Assembly (NCBI RefSeq): GCF_965216805.1
Contig: NZ_CBDCGN010000003.1
Coordinates: 1,550,001-1,614,000 of the forward strand
Source: Panacagrimonas sp965216805
GTDB lineage: Bacteria > Pseudomonadota > Gammaproteobacteria > Nevskiales > Nevskiaceae
Direction of reading: 5' to 3'
DNA: 64,000 bases
Part shown: one piece after another, positions 1 to 7,070 of the stretch
Layout: each line of letters begins with the position of its first letter
How positions within the stretch are numbered: position 1 is the stretch's first letter
The notes under the pieces: generated by a model
Databases searched by the model: none
Seen by the model: only the letters and a program-made list of their open reading frames with translations
Told to the model about the DNA's origin: nothing
Made by a program: the position numbers and the translations under genes

Positions 1-755
1 AGGACAGCGTGATCGAGATTCCCGATCCTCGGGACGTCGTCATCCACCCGGCGCGGCGCATGCGTGCCAAGGTGCTGGGCATTGAGCCTCTGACCCACAA
101 CGTGCGCCTGTTGCGGCTGAATCCGGAGGGCAGCTTGTCGTATTCGCCGGGACAGTTCGTGGAGGTGGAACTCGGCCGCGGACTCAATCGCATGTATTCC
201 ATGGCCGGCTTGGCCGAGGACGGAGAATTGCAGTTCCACGTGCGTATCCATCCGCACGGTCGCGCGTCCCACGTGATTGGAAAGACCCTCAAGCCCGGCG
301 ACACGGTACGCGTGCGCGGTCCATACGGCGTGTCGTATCTGCGGCAGTTCCACGATGCACCGATTCTGTGCGTGTCCGCCGGCACCGGCCTGGCACCATT
401 GAAATCGCTGCTGCGCGGCATGATCGAGCTGCGCATGATGAATCCGGTGCATGTGTATGTCGGCTTCATGTCGCGCGAAGAGGTGTATGACCTCGAAGCC
501 CTGTCCGGGCTGCTGGCGCGCGTGCCAGGCCTGCGCTCGTCGCACGTCATGGTGGCCTCAGGGAGGATCGAGCGCGGCCTGCGGCGCGGCCTGCTGACCG
601 AGGCCATCGAGTCCGACCTGGGCAAGCTGCGGGACTGGCATGCGCACGTGTTCGGGTCGCCGTTCGCGGTAGACGCCACGGTGCAGATGTTGCGCCGCAA
701 CGAGATTCACGAGGATCGTCTTCATGCCGATCCCTTTCACTCCGTCGGCAATTGA
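1..755 (+). CDS. Ferredoxin reductase of a ring-hydroxylating oxygenase (NagAa-like), 5' partial
   Basis: The frame is open from the window edge, and the GTG at position 9 is an internal valine. The sequence IEIPDPRDVVIHPARR matches the linker after the N-terminal [2Fe-2S] domain of NagAa/NahAa-type reductases, so the plant-type ferredoxin domain lies upstream of the window. What remains is the FAD-binding barrel (RMYSMAG flavin motif near residue 62 counted from position 9) and the NAD-binding domain (GTGLAPL near residue 126). The protein would take electrons from NAD(P)H and pass them, usually through a small ferredoxin, to the Rieske oxygenase encoded at 3753-5496. No separate ferredoxin gene is visible here. 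The class is certain; the pairing with salicylate 5-hydroxylase is inferred from position. Confidence 0.88.
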   Translation, partial: DSVIEIPDPRDVVIHPARRMRAKVLGIEPLTHNVRLLRLNPEGSLSYSPGQFVEVELGRGLNRMYSMAGLAEDGELQFHVRIHPHGRASHVIGKTLKPGDTVRVRGPYGVSYLRQFHDAPILCVSAGTGLAPLKSLLRGMIELRMMNPVHVYVGFMSREEVYDLEALSGLLARVPGLRSSHVMVASGRIERGLRRGLLTEAIESDLGKLRDWHAHVFGSPFAVDATVQMLRRNEIHEDRLHADPFHSVGN

Positions 756-831
756 TCGGCGTCTTCGATAACTGCGGTGAGGGTTCAACCGTCGGGCGCC
801 CCGGTTTCGGTGTCGGATAGCATCGCCGCAC

Positions 832-1749
832 ATGGACCTCAATGAAGTCGATCTGAACCTGCTGCGGGTCTTTCATCGGGTGATGATCGATCGCAGCGTG
901 TCTGCTGCGGCCGTGGCCTTGGGCATGTCGCAGCCTGCGGTGAGCGCTGCGCTCAAGCGGCTGCGCGCGCTGCTGCACGACGAGCTGTTCCTGCGCACCG
1001 CGCGCGGCATGCAGCCCACGGTTCTGGCCGAGGCCCTGCAGGCGCCGGTGGCCTTGGCCATCGAAACCTTGCGCGACGCGCTGCGGCGGCCGGGAAGATT
1101 CGATCCGGCCACCGCGGAGGGTGGCTTCCGGCTCAGCCTGACCGACATCGGCGAGATCTATTTCCTGCCGCCGCTGCTCGCGCGGCTCGATGCGCAGGCG
1201 CCGGGCATCAGCCTGAGCACGGTGCGCATCGACCACGGCAGCCTGCGCGAGGACCTGGAAAGCGGCCGGGTCGATGCGGCGATCGGCCTGCTGCCGCAGT
1301 TGCAGGGCAGTGTTTTCCGCCAGCGCCTGTTCCGCCAGCGCTATGTGCTGGCGATGCGTGCCGACCATCCGCTGGCGCTACGCCAGCGGCTGAGCCTGCG
1401 CGATTTCACCGAGGCGGAGCACGTTCGGGTGGTGTCGCCGGGTACCGGGCATGGCGAGGTGGATCGCCTGCTCGAGCGTCGCGGTATCCAGCGCAAGGTG
1501 CGCTTGAGCGTGCCGCATTTCGTTGCGGTGGGGCACATCCTGGCGGATTCAAAGCTGGTTGCGACGCTGCCGGAGCGGGTGGCGCAACGCATGCTGGCGC
1601 CGTTCGGACTGCATTGCGCCGCGCATCCGGCGCGCCTGCCGCAGACCAGCATCGATCTGTTCTGGCACGCGCGCTGTCACCGTGATCCCGGCCACCAATG
1701 GCTGCGTCGGCAGATCGTGGAGCTGTTTGCGGAGAGCAAAGCCAACTGA
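832..1749 (+). CDS. nagR: LysR-type regulator, NahR/NagR-like
   Basis: 305 residues, the usual LysR length. The N-terminal winged helix-turn-helix (DLNLLRVFHRVMIDRSVSAA, then MSQPAVSAALKRL) is typical. The core resembles NahR, the salicylate-responsive activator of naphthalene and salicylate genes: TDIGEIYF near residue 102, GTGHGEVD near 205 and VPHFVAVGHIL near 225. It probably senses salicylate or a related aromatic acid and activates the surrounding cluster. It lies on the same strand as the catabolic genes, between the reductase and gentisate dioxygenase, whereas classical NagR/NahR genes are often divergent from their targets. The ATG at 832 has no strong ribosome site. A weak T-N11-A type half-palindrome at 768-782 could allow autoregulation. 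Confidence 0.88.
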   Translation: MDLNEVDLNLLRVFHRVMIDRSVSAAAVALGMSQPAVSAALKRLRALLHDELFLRTARGMQPTVLAEALQAPVALAIETLRDALRRPGRFDPATAEGGFRLSLTDIGEIYFLPPLLARLDAQAPGISLSTVRIDHGSLREDLESGRVDAAIGLLPQLQGSVFRQRLFRQRYVLAMRADHPLALRQRLSLRDFTEAEHVRVVSPGTGHGEVDRLLERRGIQRKVRLSVPHFVAVGHILADSKLVATLPERVAQRMLAPFGLHCAAHPARLPQTSIDLFWHARCHRDPGHQWLRRQIVELFAESKAN

Positions 1750-1778
1750 GATGGCACTGATCGGGTGCCGGGTCAGCT

Positions 1779-1793
1779 ATTTACAAACCCGAT
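1779..1793 (+). promoter_or_regulatory. Candidate NahR/NagR binding box
   Basis: ATTTACAAACCCGAT matches 8 of the 13 fixed positions of the NahR consensus ATTCACGCTNNTGAT, keeping the ATT-AC and GAT ends. Its centre is about 66 bases upstream of the start predicted from the promoter at 1817-1845, the distance at which NahR binds its known promoters. The match is partial, so this is a proposal. Confidence 0.35.
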
Positions 1794-1816
1794 AACGCTT
1801 CTACGCCTTTATACGG

Positions 1817-1845
1817 TTTTCATGATCGACCTGACTGCCTAAGCT
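1817..1845 (+). promoter_or_regulatory. Candidate activator-dependent promoter for the gentisate/salicylate genes
   Basis: TTTTCA (1817-1822) and TAAGCT (1840-1845) are separated by 17 bases. Both are weak matches to sigma-70 boxes, as expected for a promoter that needs a LysR activator. The predicted start near 1852 leaves a leader of about 25 bases before the gentisate dioxygenase ATG. Confidence 0.3.
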
Positions 1846-1877
1846 GGTGGCAATAGCAGTACGCAGCCGGAGTGCCG

Positions 1878-2927
1878 ATGAACCGCATGACCCATGACGC
1901 CGTGCCGGCCCAGGCCGAGCGCCGTGCGTTCTACCAGCGCATCGACCCGCATCATCTCACCCCGTTGTGGGAGGTGCTGTCGGCGCTGGTGCCGAAGACG
2001 CCGTCCACGCGCGCGCAAGCCGCGTTGTGGTCCTACCCGCAGCTGCGCGATTATCTGATGGAGGCCGGCCGGCTGATCAGCGCCGCAGAGGCCGAGCGTC
2101 GCGTGTTGATTCTTGAAAACCCGGGTTTGCGCGGGCAGTCGCGCATCACGCAAAGCCTGTACGCGGGTCTGCAATTGATCCTGCCCGGCGAAGTGGCGCC
2201 GGCGCACCGACACACGCAGTCGGCCCTGCGCCTGGTCGTGGACGGGCAGGGCGCCTACACCGCCGTGGACGGCGAGCGCACCACCATGCGTCGCGGCGAC
2301 TTCATCATCACGCCGGCCTGGACCTTCCACGATCACGGCAACGAAGGCGACGAACCGGTGATCTGGCTGGATGGCCTGGACATTCCGCTGGTGGAATTTC
2401 TGGGAGCCGGCTTCCAGGAGAAGGCCGGCGCTGAGGTGCAAAACGTGGCCCGCCCCGAGGGCGACGCGCTGGCGCGTTATGGCCACAACATGCTGCCGGT
2501 GGATTTTGCGCAGACCGCCAGCGACCCCACGCGCGTGTTCGTCTATCCCTACACGCAGACCCGGGCGGCACTGGACGGCATCGCCGGCGGCACGCCGGAC
2601 CCGCATCTGGGGTTCAAGCTGCGTTACGTGAATCCCGCCACCGGCGCATCACCGATGCCGACCATCGGTGCCTATGCGCAGCAGCTGCCGGCGGGCTTCG
2701 AGACGCGCAGCTATCGATGCACCGACTCCAGCATCTATCTGTGCCTGGAGGGCGAGGGTGCGGCGCAGGTCGGCGACACCACCCTGAACTTCGGTCTCAA
2801 CGATATTTTCGTAGTGCCCTCGTGGCAGCCGCTGCAGCTGCAGGCGGGCCGCGCCTGCACCCTGTTCAGCTATTCCGACCGTCCGGTGCAGCAGGTGTTG
2901 GGGTTGTGGCGTGAGCAGCGGGAATAG
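1878..2927 (+). CDS. nagI: Gentisate 1,2-dioxygenase
   Basis: 349 residues from the ATG at 1878, which has CGGAG five bases upstream; a GTG two codons earlier is less likely. It is a bicupin ring-cleavage dioxygenase that opens gentisate to maleylpyruvate with Fe(II) and O2. The metal-binding cupin motif PAHRHTQSALRLVVDG (near residues 109-124) and the downstream TPAWTFHDHGN segment are the family signatures. The second cupin in the C-terminal half is degenerate, as is normal. It is followed by fumarylpyruvate hydrolase and the salicylate 5-hydroxylase genes, which supply its substrate. Confidence is high from the motif and the context. Confidence 0.93.
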   Translation: MNRMTHDAVPAQAERRAFYQRIDPHHLTPLWEVLSALVPKTPSTRAQAALWSYPQLRDYLMEAGRLISAAEAERRVLILENPGLRGQSRITQSLYAGLQLILPGEVAPAHRHTQSALRLVVDGQGAYTAVDGERTTMRRGDFIITPAWTFHDHGNEGDEPVIWLDGLDIPLVEFLGAGFQEKAGAEVQNVARPEGDALARYGHNMLPVDFAQTASDPTRVFVYPYTQTRAALDGIAGGTPDPHLGFKLRYVNPATGASPMPTIGAYAQQLPAGFETRSYRCTDSSIYLCLEGEGAAQVGDTTLNFGLNDIFVVPSWQPLQLQAGRACTLFSYSDRPVQQVLGLWREQRE

Positions 2928-2986
2928 TTTTTGGTTTCGAGATGGACGGCACGGATGCACACCTGGATCGTCCGCGACCGAAGCTT

Positions 2987-3014
2987 GTTTATCCAGAACT
3001 CGTTTATCCAGAAC
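2987..3014 (+). repeat. Tandem 13-bp direct repeat before nagK
   Basis: GTTTATCCAGAAC occurs at 2987-2999 and again at 3002-3014, a 15-base period. It lies in the leader just before the AAAGGA ribosome site of the fumarylpyruvate hydrolase gene. The period is five codons, so the frame upstream of the GTG start stays open through it. Confidence 0.9.
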
Positions 3015-3028
3015 GAAAGGAAAGCAAC

Positions 3029-3721
3029 GTGAAGTACGCCGTCCCGGCTGCACCGACACACAGCCTGCGCATCAACGGCACCGGGGAACATTTCCCGGTC
3101 AACCGCATATTCTGCGTGGGCCGCAACTACGCCGCTCACGTGCGCGAGATGGGCGGCGACGAACGCGACCCGCCTTTCTTCTTCATGAAGCCGGCCTGCG
3201 CGGCGGTGGACGCCAGCAGCACCGCGCACATCGCGTATCCGCCGATGACCAGCAACTTTCACCATGAGATCGAGCTGGTGGTGGCCATCGGCAAGGCCGG
3301 CACGAATCTGGATGTGGAGACCGCACTGGACGTGGTGTTCGGTTACGCGGTGGGCCTGGACATGACCCGGCGCGATCTGCAGCTCGCCGCTCGCGACAAG
3401 GGGCGCCCGTGGGAGTTCGGCAAGGCGTTCACGGGGTCCGCGCCGGTCGGTGCGATTTCGACGGTGGCGCAGGTCGGTCATCTCGCCGCAGGCGCCATCA
3501 CGCTCAGCGTCAACGGCGCGATCAGGCAGTCCTCGGACCTCAAGCTGATGATCTGGAGCGTCGCCGAGGCGCTGGCCTATCTGTCGCGCTACGAGGCCCT
3601 GCAGCCGGGCGATCTGATCATGACCGGCACACCGGAAGGCGTGGGTCCGGTGGTCGCGGGTGACGTGATGGATGGGCAGATTGCGGGACTCGACGACATC
3701 CGGGTCAGCGTGGGCGGCTGA
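3029..3721 (+). CDS. nagK: Fumarylpyruvate hydrolase (FAH family)
   Basis: 230 residues from the GTG at 3029, chosen because AAAGGAAAGC lies directly upstream and family members start at this point; the frame stays open to an ATG at 2942. It hydrolyses fumarylpyruvate to fumarate and pyruvate, the last step of the gentisate route. The FAH signature is clear: FCVGRNYAAHVREM near residue 27, the metal-ligand segment HHEIELVVAIGK near 77-88, GLDMTRRDLQ and the C-terminal GDLIMTGTPEGVGPV. It sits between the gentisate dioxygenase and the oxygenase subunits. The homologous fumarylacetoacetate hydrolases are the alternative, but the neighbours favour fumarylpyruvate. Confidence 0.9.
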   Translation: MKYAVPAAPTHSLRINGTGEHFPVNRIFCVGRNYAAHVREMGGDERDPPFFFMKPACAAVDASSTAHIAYPPMTSNFHHEIELVVAIGKAGTNLDVETALDVVFGYAVGLDMTRRDLQLAARDKGRPWEFGKAFTGSAPVGAISTVAQVGHLAAGAITLSVNGAIRQSSDLKLMIWSVAEALAYLSRYEALQPGDLIMTGTPEGVGPVVAGDVMDGQIAGLDDIRVSVGG

Positions 3722-3752
3722 GCCGCGCGCAGGAGGAGAACGGGAGCCGCAC

Positions 3753-5015
3753 ATGAACGACGCCATCCACGATCTGCAGGCCAAGATGTCCTGGGCCGAG
3801 CCGGGCACACACCGGATTCCGTTTGCTGCCTACACCGATCCGGAGCTGTACCGCCAGGAGTTGCAGAAGCTGTTCTATCGCGCGCACTGGTGTTACCTGG
3901 GACTGGAAGCAGAAATTCCCAACATCGGCGACTACCGACGCACCGTGGTTGGCGAACGCTCGGTGATCATGGTGCGCAACCGGGGCGGGGCCGTGAGTGC
4001 GTTCGAGAACGTGTGCGCTCATCGCGGCGCACAGTTCTGTCGCGAGCGCAGCGGCAACGCTGCTGGCTTTCACTGTCCGTATCACCACTGGAATTACGAC
4101 CTGGAGGGCAATCTGCGCGGCCTGCCGTATCGCAAGGGCATCCGCCAGGACGACGCGCTGCACGGCGGCATGCCGGAAGATTTTGCCCTCGCCGACCACG
4201 GTCTGACCAAGCTCAAAGTGGCCACGCGCGGCGGCGTGGTGTTCGGCAGCTTCGATCATGGCGTGGAATCGTTCGAAGACTTTCTCGGCCCGACGGTGTT
4301 GGCCTACTTCGACCGCATCTTCGATGGGAGCAAGCTGGTGATCCTCGGGTACAACCGCCAGCGCATCCCCGGCAACTGGAAGCTGATGCAGGAGAACATC
4401 AAGGACCCCTATCACCCGGGCCTGCTGCACACCTGGTTCGTCAACTTCGGCCTGTGGCGCGCCGACAACAAGACCTCGCTGAAGATGGATGCGCAGCAGC
4501 GCCACGCGGTGATGGTGGGCGTGCGCAGCGCCGCCAAACCCACCGCCGAGGTCACCACCGGCGTGGCCAGCTACAAGGAGAAGATGCAACTGCACGACAT
4601 GCGCCAGCTCGACATCGTGCCCGAGCCCTGGTGGAAGGGCCCCACGGTGACCATGCTGACGCTGTTTCCCAGTCTCATCGTTCAGCAGCAGGTGAACTCG
4701 CTGTCCACGCGGCATATCCAGCCGCGCGGACCGGGTGCCTTCGATTTCGTGTGGACCCATTTCGGGTTTGAAGATGACAGCGAGGAGATGACCGAGCGCC
4801 GCCTGGTGCAGGCCAATCTGTTCGGGCCTGCAGGTTACGTGTCGGCCGACGACGGCGAAGTCATCGAGTTCTCGCAGATGGGCTTCGCCGACAGCCAGCG
4901 CCGCAGCACCTGCGTGGAGATGGGCGGACGCCAGACGGGGGAAGCAGACACGGTGGCGTCCGAGACCCTCATCCGCGGCATGTACGCCTACTGGCGCAAG
5001 GTCATGGGAGTTTGA
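3753..5015 (+). CDS. nagG: Salicylate 5-hydroxylase, large (alpha) oxygenase subunit
   Basis: 420 residues, resembling NagG of naphthalene degraders along its whole length. The Rieske [2Fe-2S] ligands are C88-x-H90 and C108-x2-H111 (CAHRG and CPYHHWNY). The mononuclear iron histidines are H221 and H226 in NIKDPYHPGLLH. It hydroxylates salicylate at carbon 5 to give gentisate, using electrons from the reductase. The ATG at 3753 was chosen because GGGAG lies six bases upstream and the protein then begins as NagG does; the frame is open further back, but that part overlaps nagK. The beta subunit starts four bases after the stop. Closely related aminobenzoate or anthranilate hydroxylases cannot be fully excluded. 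Confidence 0.9.
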   Translation: MNDAIHDLQAKMSWAEPGTHRIPFAAYTDPELYRQELQKLFYRAHWCYLGLEAEIPNIGDYRRTVVGERSVIMVRNRGGAVSAFENVCAHRGAQFCRERSGNAAGFHCPYHHWNYDLEGNLRGLPYRKGIRQDDALHGGMPEDFALADHGLTKLKVATRGGVVFGSFDHGVESFEDFLGPTVLAYFDRIFDGSKLVILGYNRQRIPGNWKLMQENIKDPYHPGLLHTWFVNFGLWRADNKTSLKMDAQQRHAVMVGVRSAAKPTAEVTTGVASYKEKMQLHDMRQLDIVPEPWWKGPTVTMLTLFPSLIVQQQVNSLSTRHIQPRGPGAFDFVWTHFGFEDDSEEMTERRLVQANLFGPAGYVSADDGEVIEFSQMGFADSQRRSTCVEMGGRQTGEADTVASETLIRGMYAYWRKVMGV

Positions 5016-5019
5016 GCCG

Positions 5020-5496
5020 ATGATCCCGGCACAGGAATATCTGGAACTGGCGCAGCTCTACAGCGACTACGCCGCCGCGGTTGATGCTGCCGACTGGGAG
5101 CGCTGGACACAGTTGTTCGTCGAGGACGCATGTCGCTACGTGGTGCAGCCGCGCGAGAACTTCGAACGCGGCCTGCCGCTGGCGACGCTGCGCCTGACCA
5201 GCCACGGCATGCTGCGCGACCGCGCTTACGGCATTCGCGAAACCCTGTTTCACGACCCCTATTACCAGCGCCATGTCGTCGGGCTGCCGCGCGTCCTGTC
5301 GGCCAGCGATGCCGGGATCGAGTCCGAGGCCAACTATGCGGTGTTCCGCACCAAGCTGGGCGAGCTAAGCACCGTGTTCAATGTGGGCCGTTACGTGGAC
5401 ACCGTCGTACGCACGTCGCAGGGATTGAAGCTGCGCTCGCGCCTGTGCGTGTACGACAGCGAGATGATTCCCAACGCGCTGATCTATCCGATCTGA
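5020..5496 (+). CDS. nagH: Salicylate 5-hydroxylase, small (beta) oxygenase subunit
   Basis: 158 residues, a typical beta subunit of ring-hydroxylating oxygenases (SnoaL/NTF2-like fold). It has no cofactor and supports the hexameric oxygenase. NagH-like segments include QLYSDYAA near residue 10, the QPRENFERGLPL stretch, FHDPYYQRHVVG and the C-terminus RLCVYDSEMIPNALIYPI. It starts four bases after the alpha-subunit stop, so the two are almost certainly translated together. Its stop codon lies inside a 14-base duplication (5490-5519). Confidence 0.92.
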   Translation: MIPAQEYLELAQLYSDYAAAVDAADWERWTQLFVEDACRYVVQPRENFERGLPLATLRLTSHGMLRDRAYGIRETLFHDPYYQRHVVGLPRVLSASDAGIESEANYAVFRTKLGELSTVFNVGRYVDTVVRTSQGLKLRSRLCVYDSEMIPNALIYPI

Positions 5497-5519
5497 GTAC
5501 GTCCGGATCTGAGTACGTC
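5490..5519 (+). repeat. Tandem 14-bp direct repeat at the nagH-nagL junction
   Basis: GATCTGAGTACGTC is present at 5490-5503 and 5506-5519, a 16-base period. The first copy contains the nagH stop codon and the second copy precedes the TTG start of nagL. It looks like a recent slippage duplication that lengthened the junction. Confidence 0.9.
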
Positions 5520-5522
5520 GCC

Positions 5523-6167
5523 TTGAAACTGCATCACTTCGCGCCGAGTTCGGCCTCTTATCGCGTGCGCATCGCACTCAACCTCAAGGGTCTGGATTAC
5601 CAGGCCGTGTCGGTCCACTTGCGCCAGGGCGAGCAGCACAGCGAGGCGTTCCGACAGCTCAGCAGCGCCGGGCTGGTCCCGGTGCTGGAGGACCCGCCGC
5701 ACACGCTGACGCAGAGCCTGGCCATCATCGAGTATCTGGACGAGCGTTATCCCGAACCGCCCTTGCTGCCGCGTGGCGATGCGGGGGATCGCGCGCTGGT
5801 GCGCGCACTGGCGCTGTCCATCGCCTGCGATATCCATCCGCTGAACAACCTGCGCGTACTGAATTACCTGATTGGTCCGCTGGACGTCGGTGAGGGCGCG
5901 AAGAACGCCTGGGCGCGTCACTGGATCGGGCTGGGCTTCGCGGCGCTGGAAGCCCGCCTGGCAGCCCTGCCGCAGCGCGGCGACTTCTGCTTCGGCGATA
6001 CGCCGACCCTGGCCGACATCTGTCTGGTGCCGCAGATCCTCAACGCCGCCCGGGTGGATACCGACATGGCGCCGTATCCGATCTTGCGCGCCATCGACGC
6101 GCGCTGTCGCGAGCTGTCGGCGTTCCAGCGCGCCCATCCCGCCCAGCAGGTCGGCTCGGTGCTTTGA
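5523..6167 (+). CDS. nagL: Maleylpyruvate isomerase (zeta-class GST)
   Basis: 214 residues from a TTG at 5523, where the sequence MKLHHFAPSSASYRVRIAL gives the expected zeta-class glutathione-transferase N-terminus; no ATG or GTG fits. The SSxSYRVRIAL glutathione-binding motif lies at residues 9-19. The GST C-terminal helical domain follows (GDTPTLADICLVPQ). It isomerises maleylpyruvate to fumarylpyruvate with glutathione, linking nagI and nagK. Maleylacetoacetate isomerase is homologous, but the salicylate-gentisate neighbours decide the substrate. It is the last gene of the cluster. The rare start codon may reduce expression or reflect coupling to nagH. Confidence 0.87.
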   Translation: MKLHHFAPSSASYRVRIALNLKGLDYQAVSVHLRQGEQHSEAFRQLSSAGLVPVLEDPPHTLTQSLAIIEYLDERYPEPPLLPRGDAGDRALVRALALSIACDIHPLNNLRVLNYLIGPLDVGEGAKNAWARHWIGLGFAALEARLAALPQRGDFCFGDTPTLADICLVPQILNAARVDTDMAPYPILRAIDARCRELSAFQRAHPAQQVGSVL

Positions 6168-6279
6168 CCGGCGAGGCGAGAACTCCGTCACATTTGGCGC
6201 TTTCTTTCGCGGGTGACGCGGTTAGGCTGCGTAATGCCCGGCGGTGCGCATTTTTTGTCAGCCGCGGATCCCGGCCAGT

Positions 6280-6299
6280 ATCGCGACAAGCGTCGCGAT
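6280..6299 (+). terminator. Stem-loop after the salicylate cluster
   Basis: ATCGCGAC and GTCGCGAT form a perfect 8-bp stem around an AAGC loop, 113 bases after nagL. There is no strong T-run (TTCTTG follows), and it lies next to the -35 box of a candidate promoter. It could therefore be a weak terminator or an operator for the promoter at 6302-6329. Confidence 0.4.
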
Positions 6300-6301
6300 T
6301 C

Positions 6302-6329
6302 TTGAACAAATCGATATTGAATTTAATAA
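6302..6329 (+). promoter_or_regulatory. Candidate sigma-70 promoter in an AT-rich island
   Basis: TTGAAC (6302-6307) and TAATAA (6324-6329) are 16 bases apart, in the only strongly AT-rich stretch of this intergenic region. It would serve the small gene at 6446. A palindrome directly upstream (6280-6299) suggests repressor control. Confidence 0.4.
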
Positions 6330-6445
6330 GTTATGTCCGCTCCGGCAGGTTTTGTCGCGGTCCGCATTCAGCCCGCGCCGGGGCGGGCACGAATCTGGCT
6401 CACCGGCCGTAAAGTCCCAGGCTTTGCCCAGGTAACGATACCCGC

Positions 6446-6757
6446 ATGACCTCCGGCCACACCCAACTACTGAGCTTTCCGTCTGTCCGCAGTCGTCCGC
6501 GGCAGCCGATGAGCGTGGAATTTTCCACCGAGCCCGAACCCGCGCACGCCGATGGTCGCCGCTGGACGCGCGTGCGCATCACCGAGCAGGACGGCGGCGA
6601 CTACCTCTGCGAGAAAGTGCGCGGGCCGGCACCGCTGGATGTACGTCGCGCCACGGTGGACTCGCTGGAAGCCGCGCGCGAGTTCTTCGGCGGCGGCTGG
6701 ATCGTCAAGGAACTGTTTGCCGCGCTCGACCCCAAGCGTTTCCCGCGCTGGAACTGA
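6446..6757 (+). CDS. Small hypothetical protein
   Basis: 103 residues from the ATG at 6446, or 82 from the ATG at 6509. I do not recognise a family. The protein is hydrophilic, with no signal peptide and no membrane segment. The C-terminal half (DVRRATVDSLEAAREFFGGGWIVKEL) looks like a folded alpha/beta piece, and the codon choice agrees with the neighbours. The gene stands alone, downstream of a likely promoter at 6302-6329 and 313 bases before ilvD. It may be a lineage-specific protein; a chance open frame in GC-rich DNA is possible. Confidence 0.5.
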   Translation: MTSGHTQLLSFPSVRSRPRQPMSVEFSTEPEPAHADGRRWTRVRITEQDGGDYLCEKVRGPAPLDVRRATVDSLEAAREFFGGGWIVKELFAALDPKRFPRWN

Positions 6758-7070
6758 TCCCCGAAGCGGCGCGCTGGTCGCGGTATCGGCGTGGTGCGCA
6801 AAGACACTGGCGCACGTTAGGACGATCAATCAGGCCCCGCGAGGCTGCAAGCGCTGACCGGTTCCGGTGCCGCGCATTTCGCCCCGGTGTCTCGATGGTG
6901 TCGCCTGCGTCTTCGTCGCGCGGGCTGCTGGGTCCCGCGTCCAAGGACTGCAATCCCTTCACCTGATGCCGACCGGGGGCTAAGCTTTCGCCCCCCGCGA
7001 CCCGGCACGCCCCGAACTTTATGGTTCCGGTGCCTGCCGTGCCCGCGTATTCACCCGACAAAGGCAGACT
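6758..7070. other. Intergenic leader upstream of ilvD
   Basis: No gene is visible in this 313-base stretch. It holds a GC-rich hairpin at 6975-6995 (GGGGGC, nine-base loop, GCCCCC) and a 12-base direct repeat, GGTTCCGGTGCC, at 6860-6871 and 7023-7034. I see no attenuator with a branched-chain leader peptide. Confidence 0.6.
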
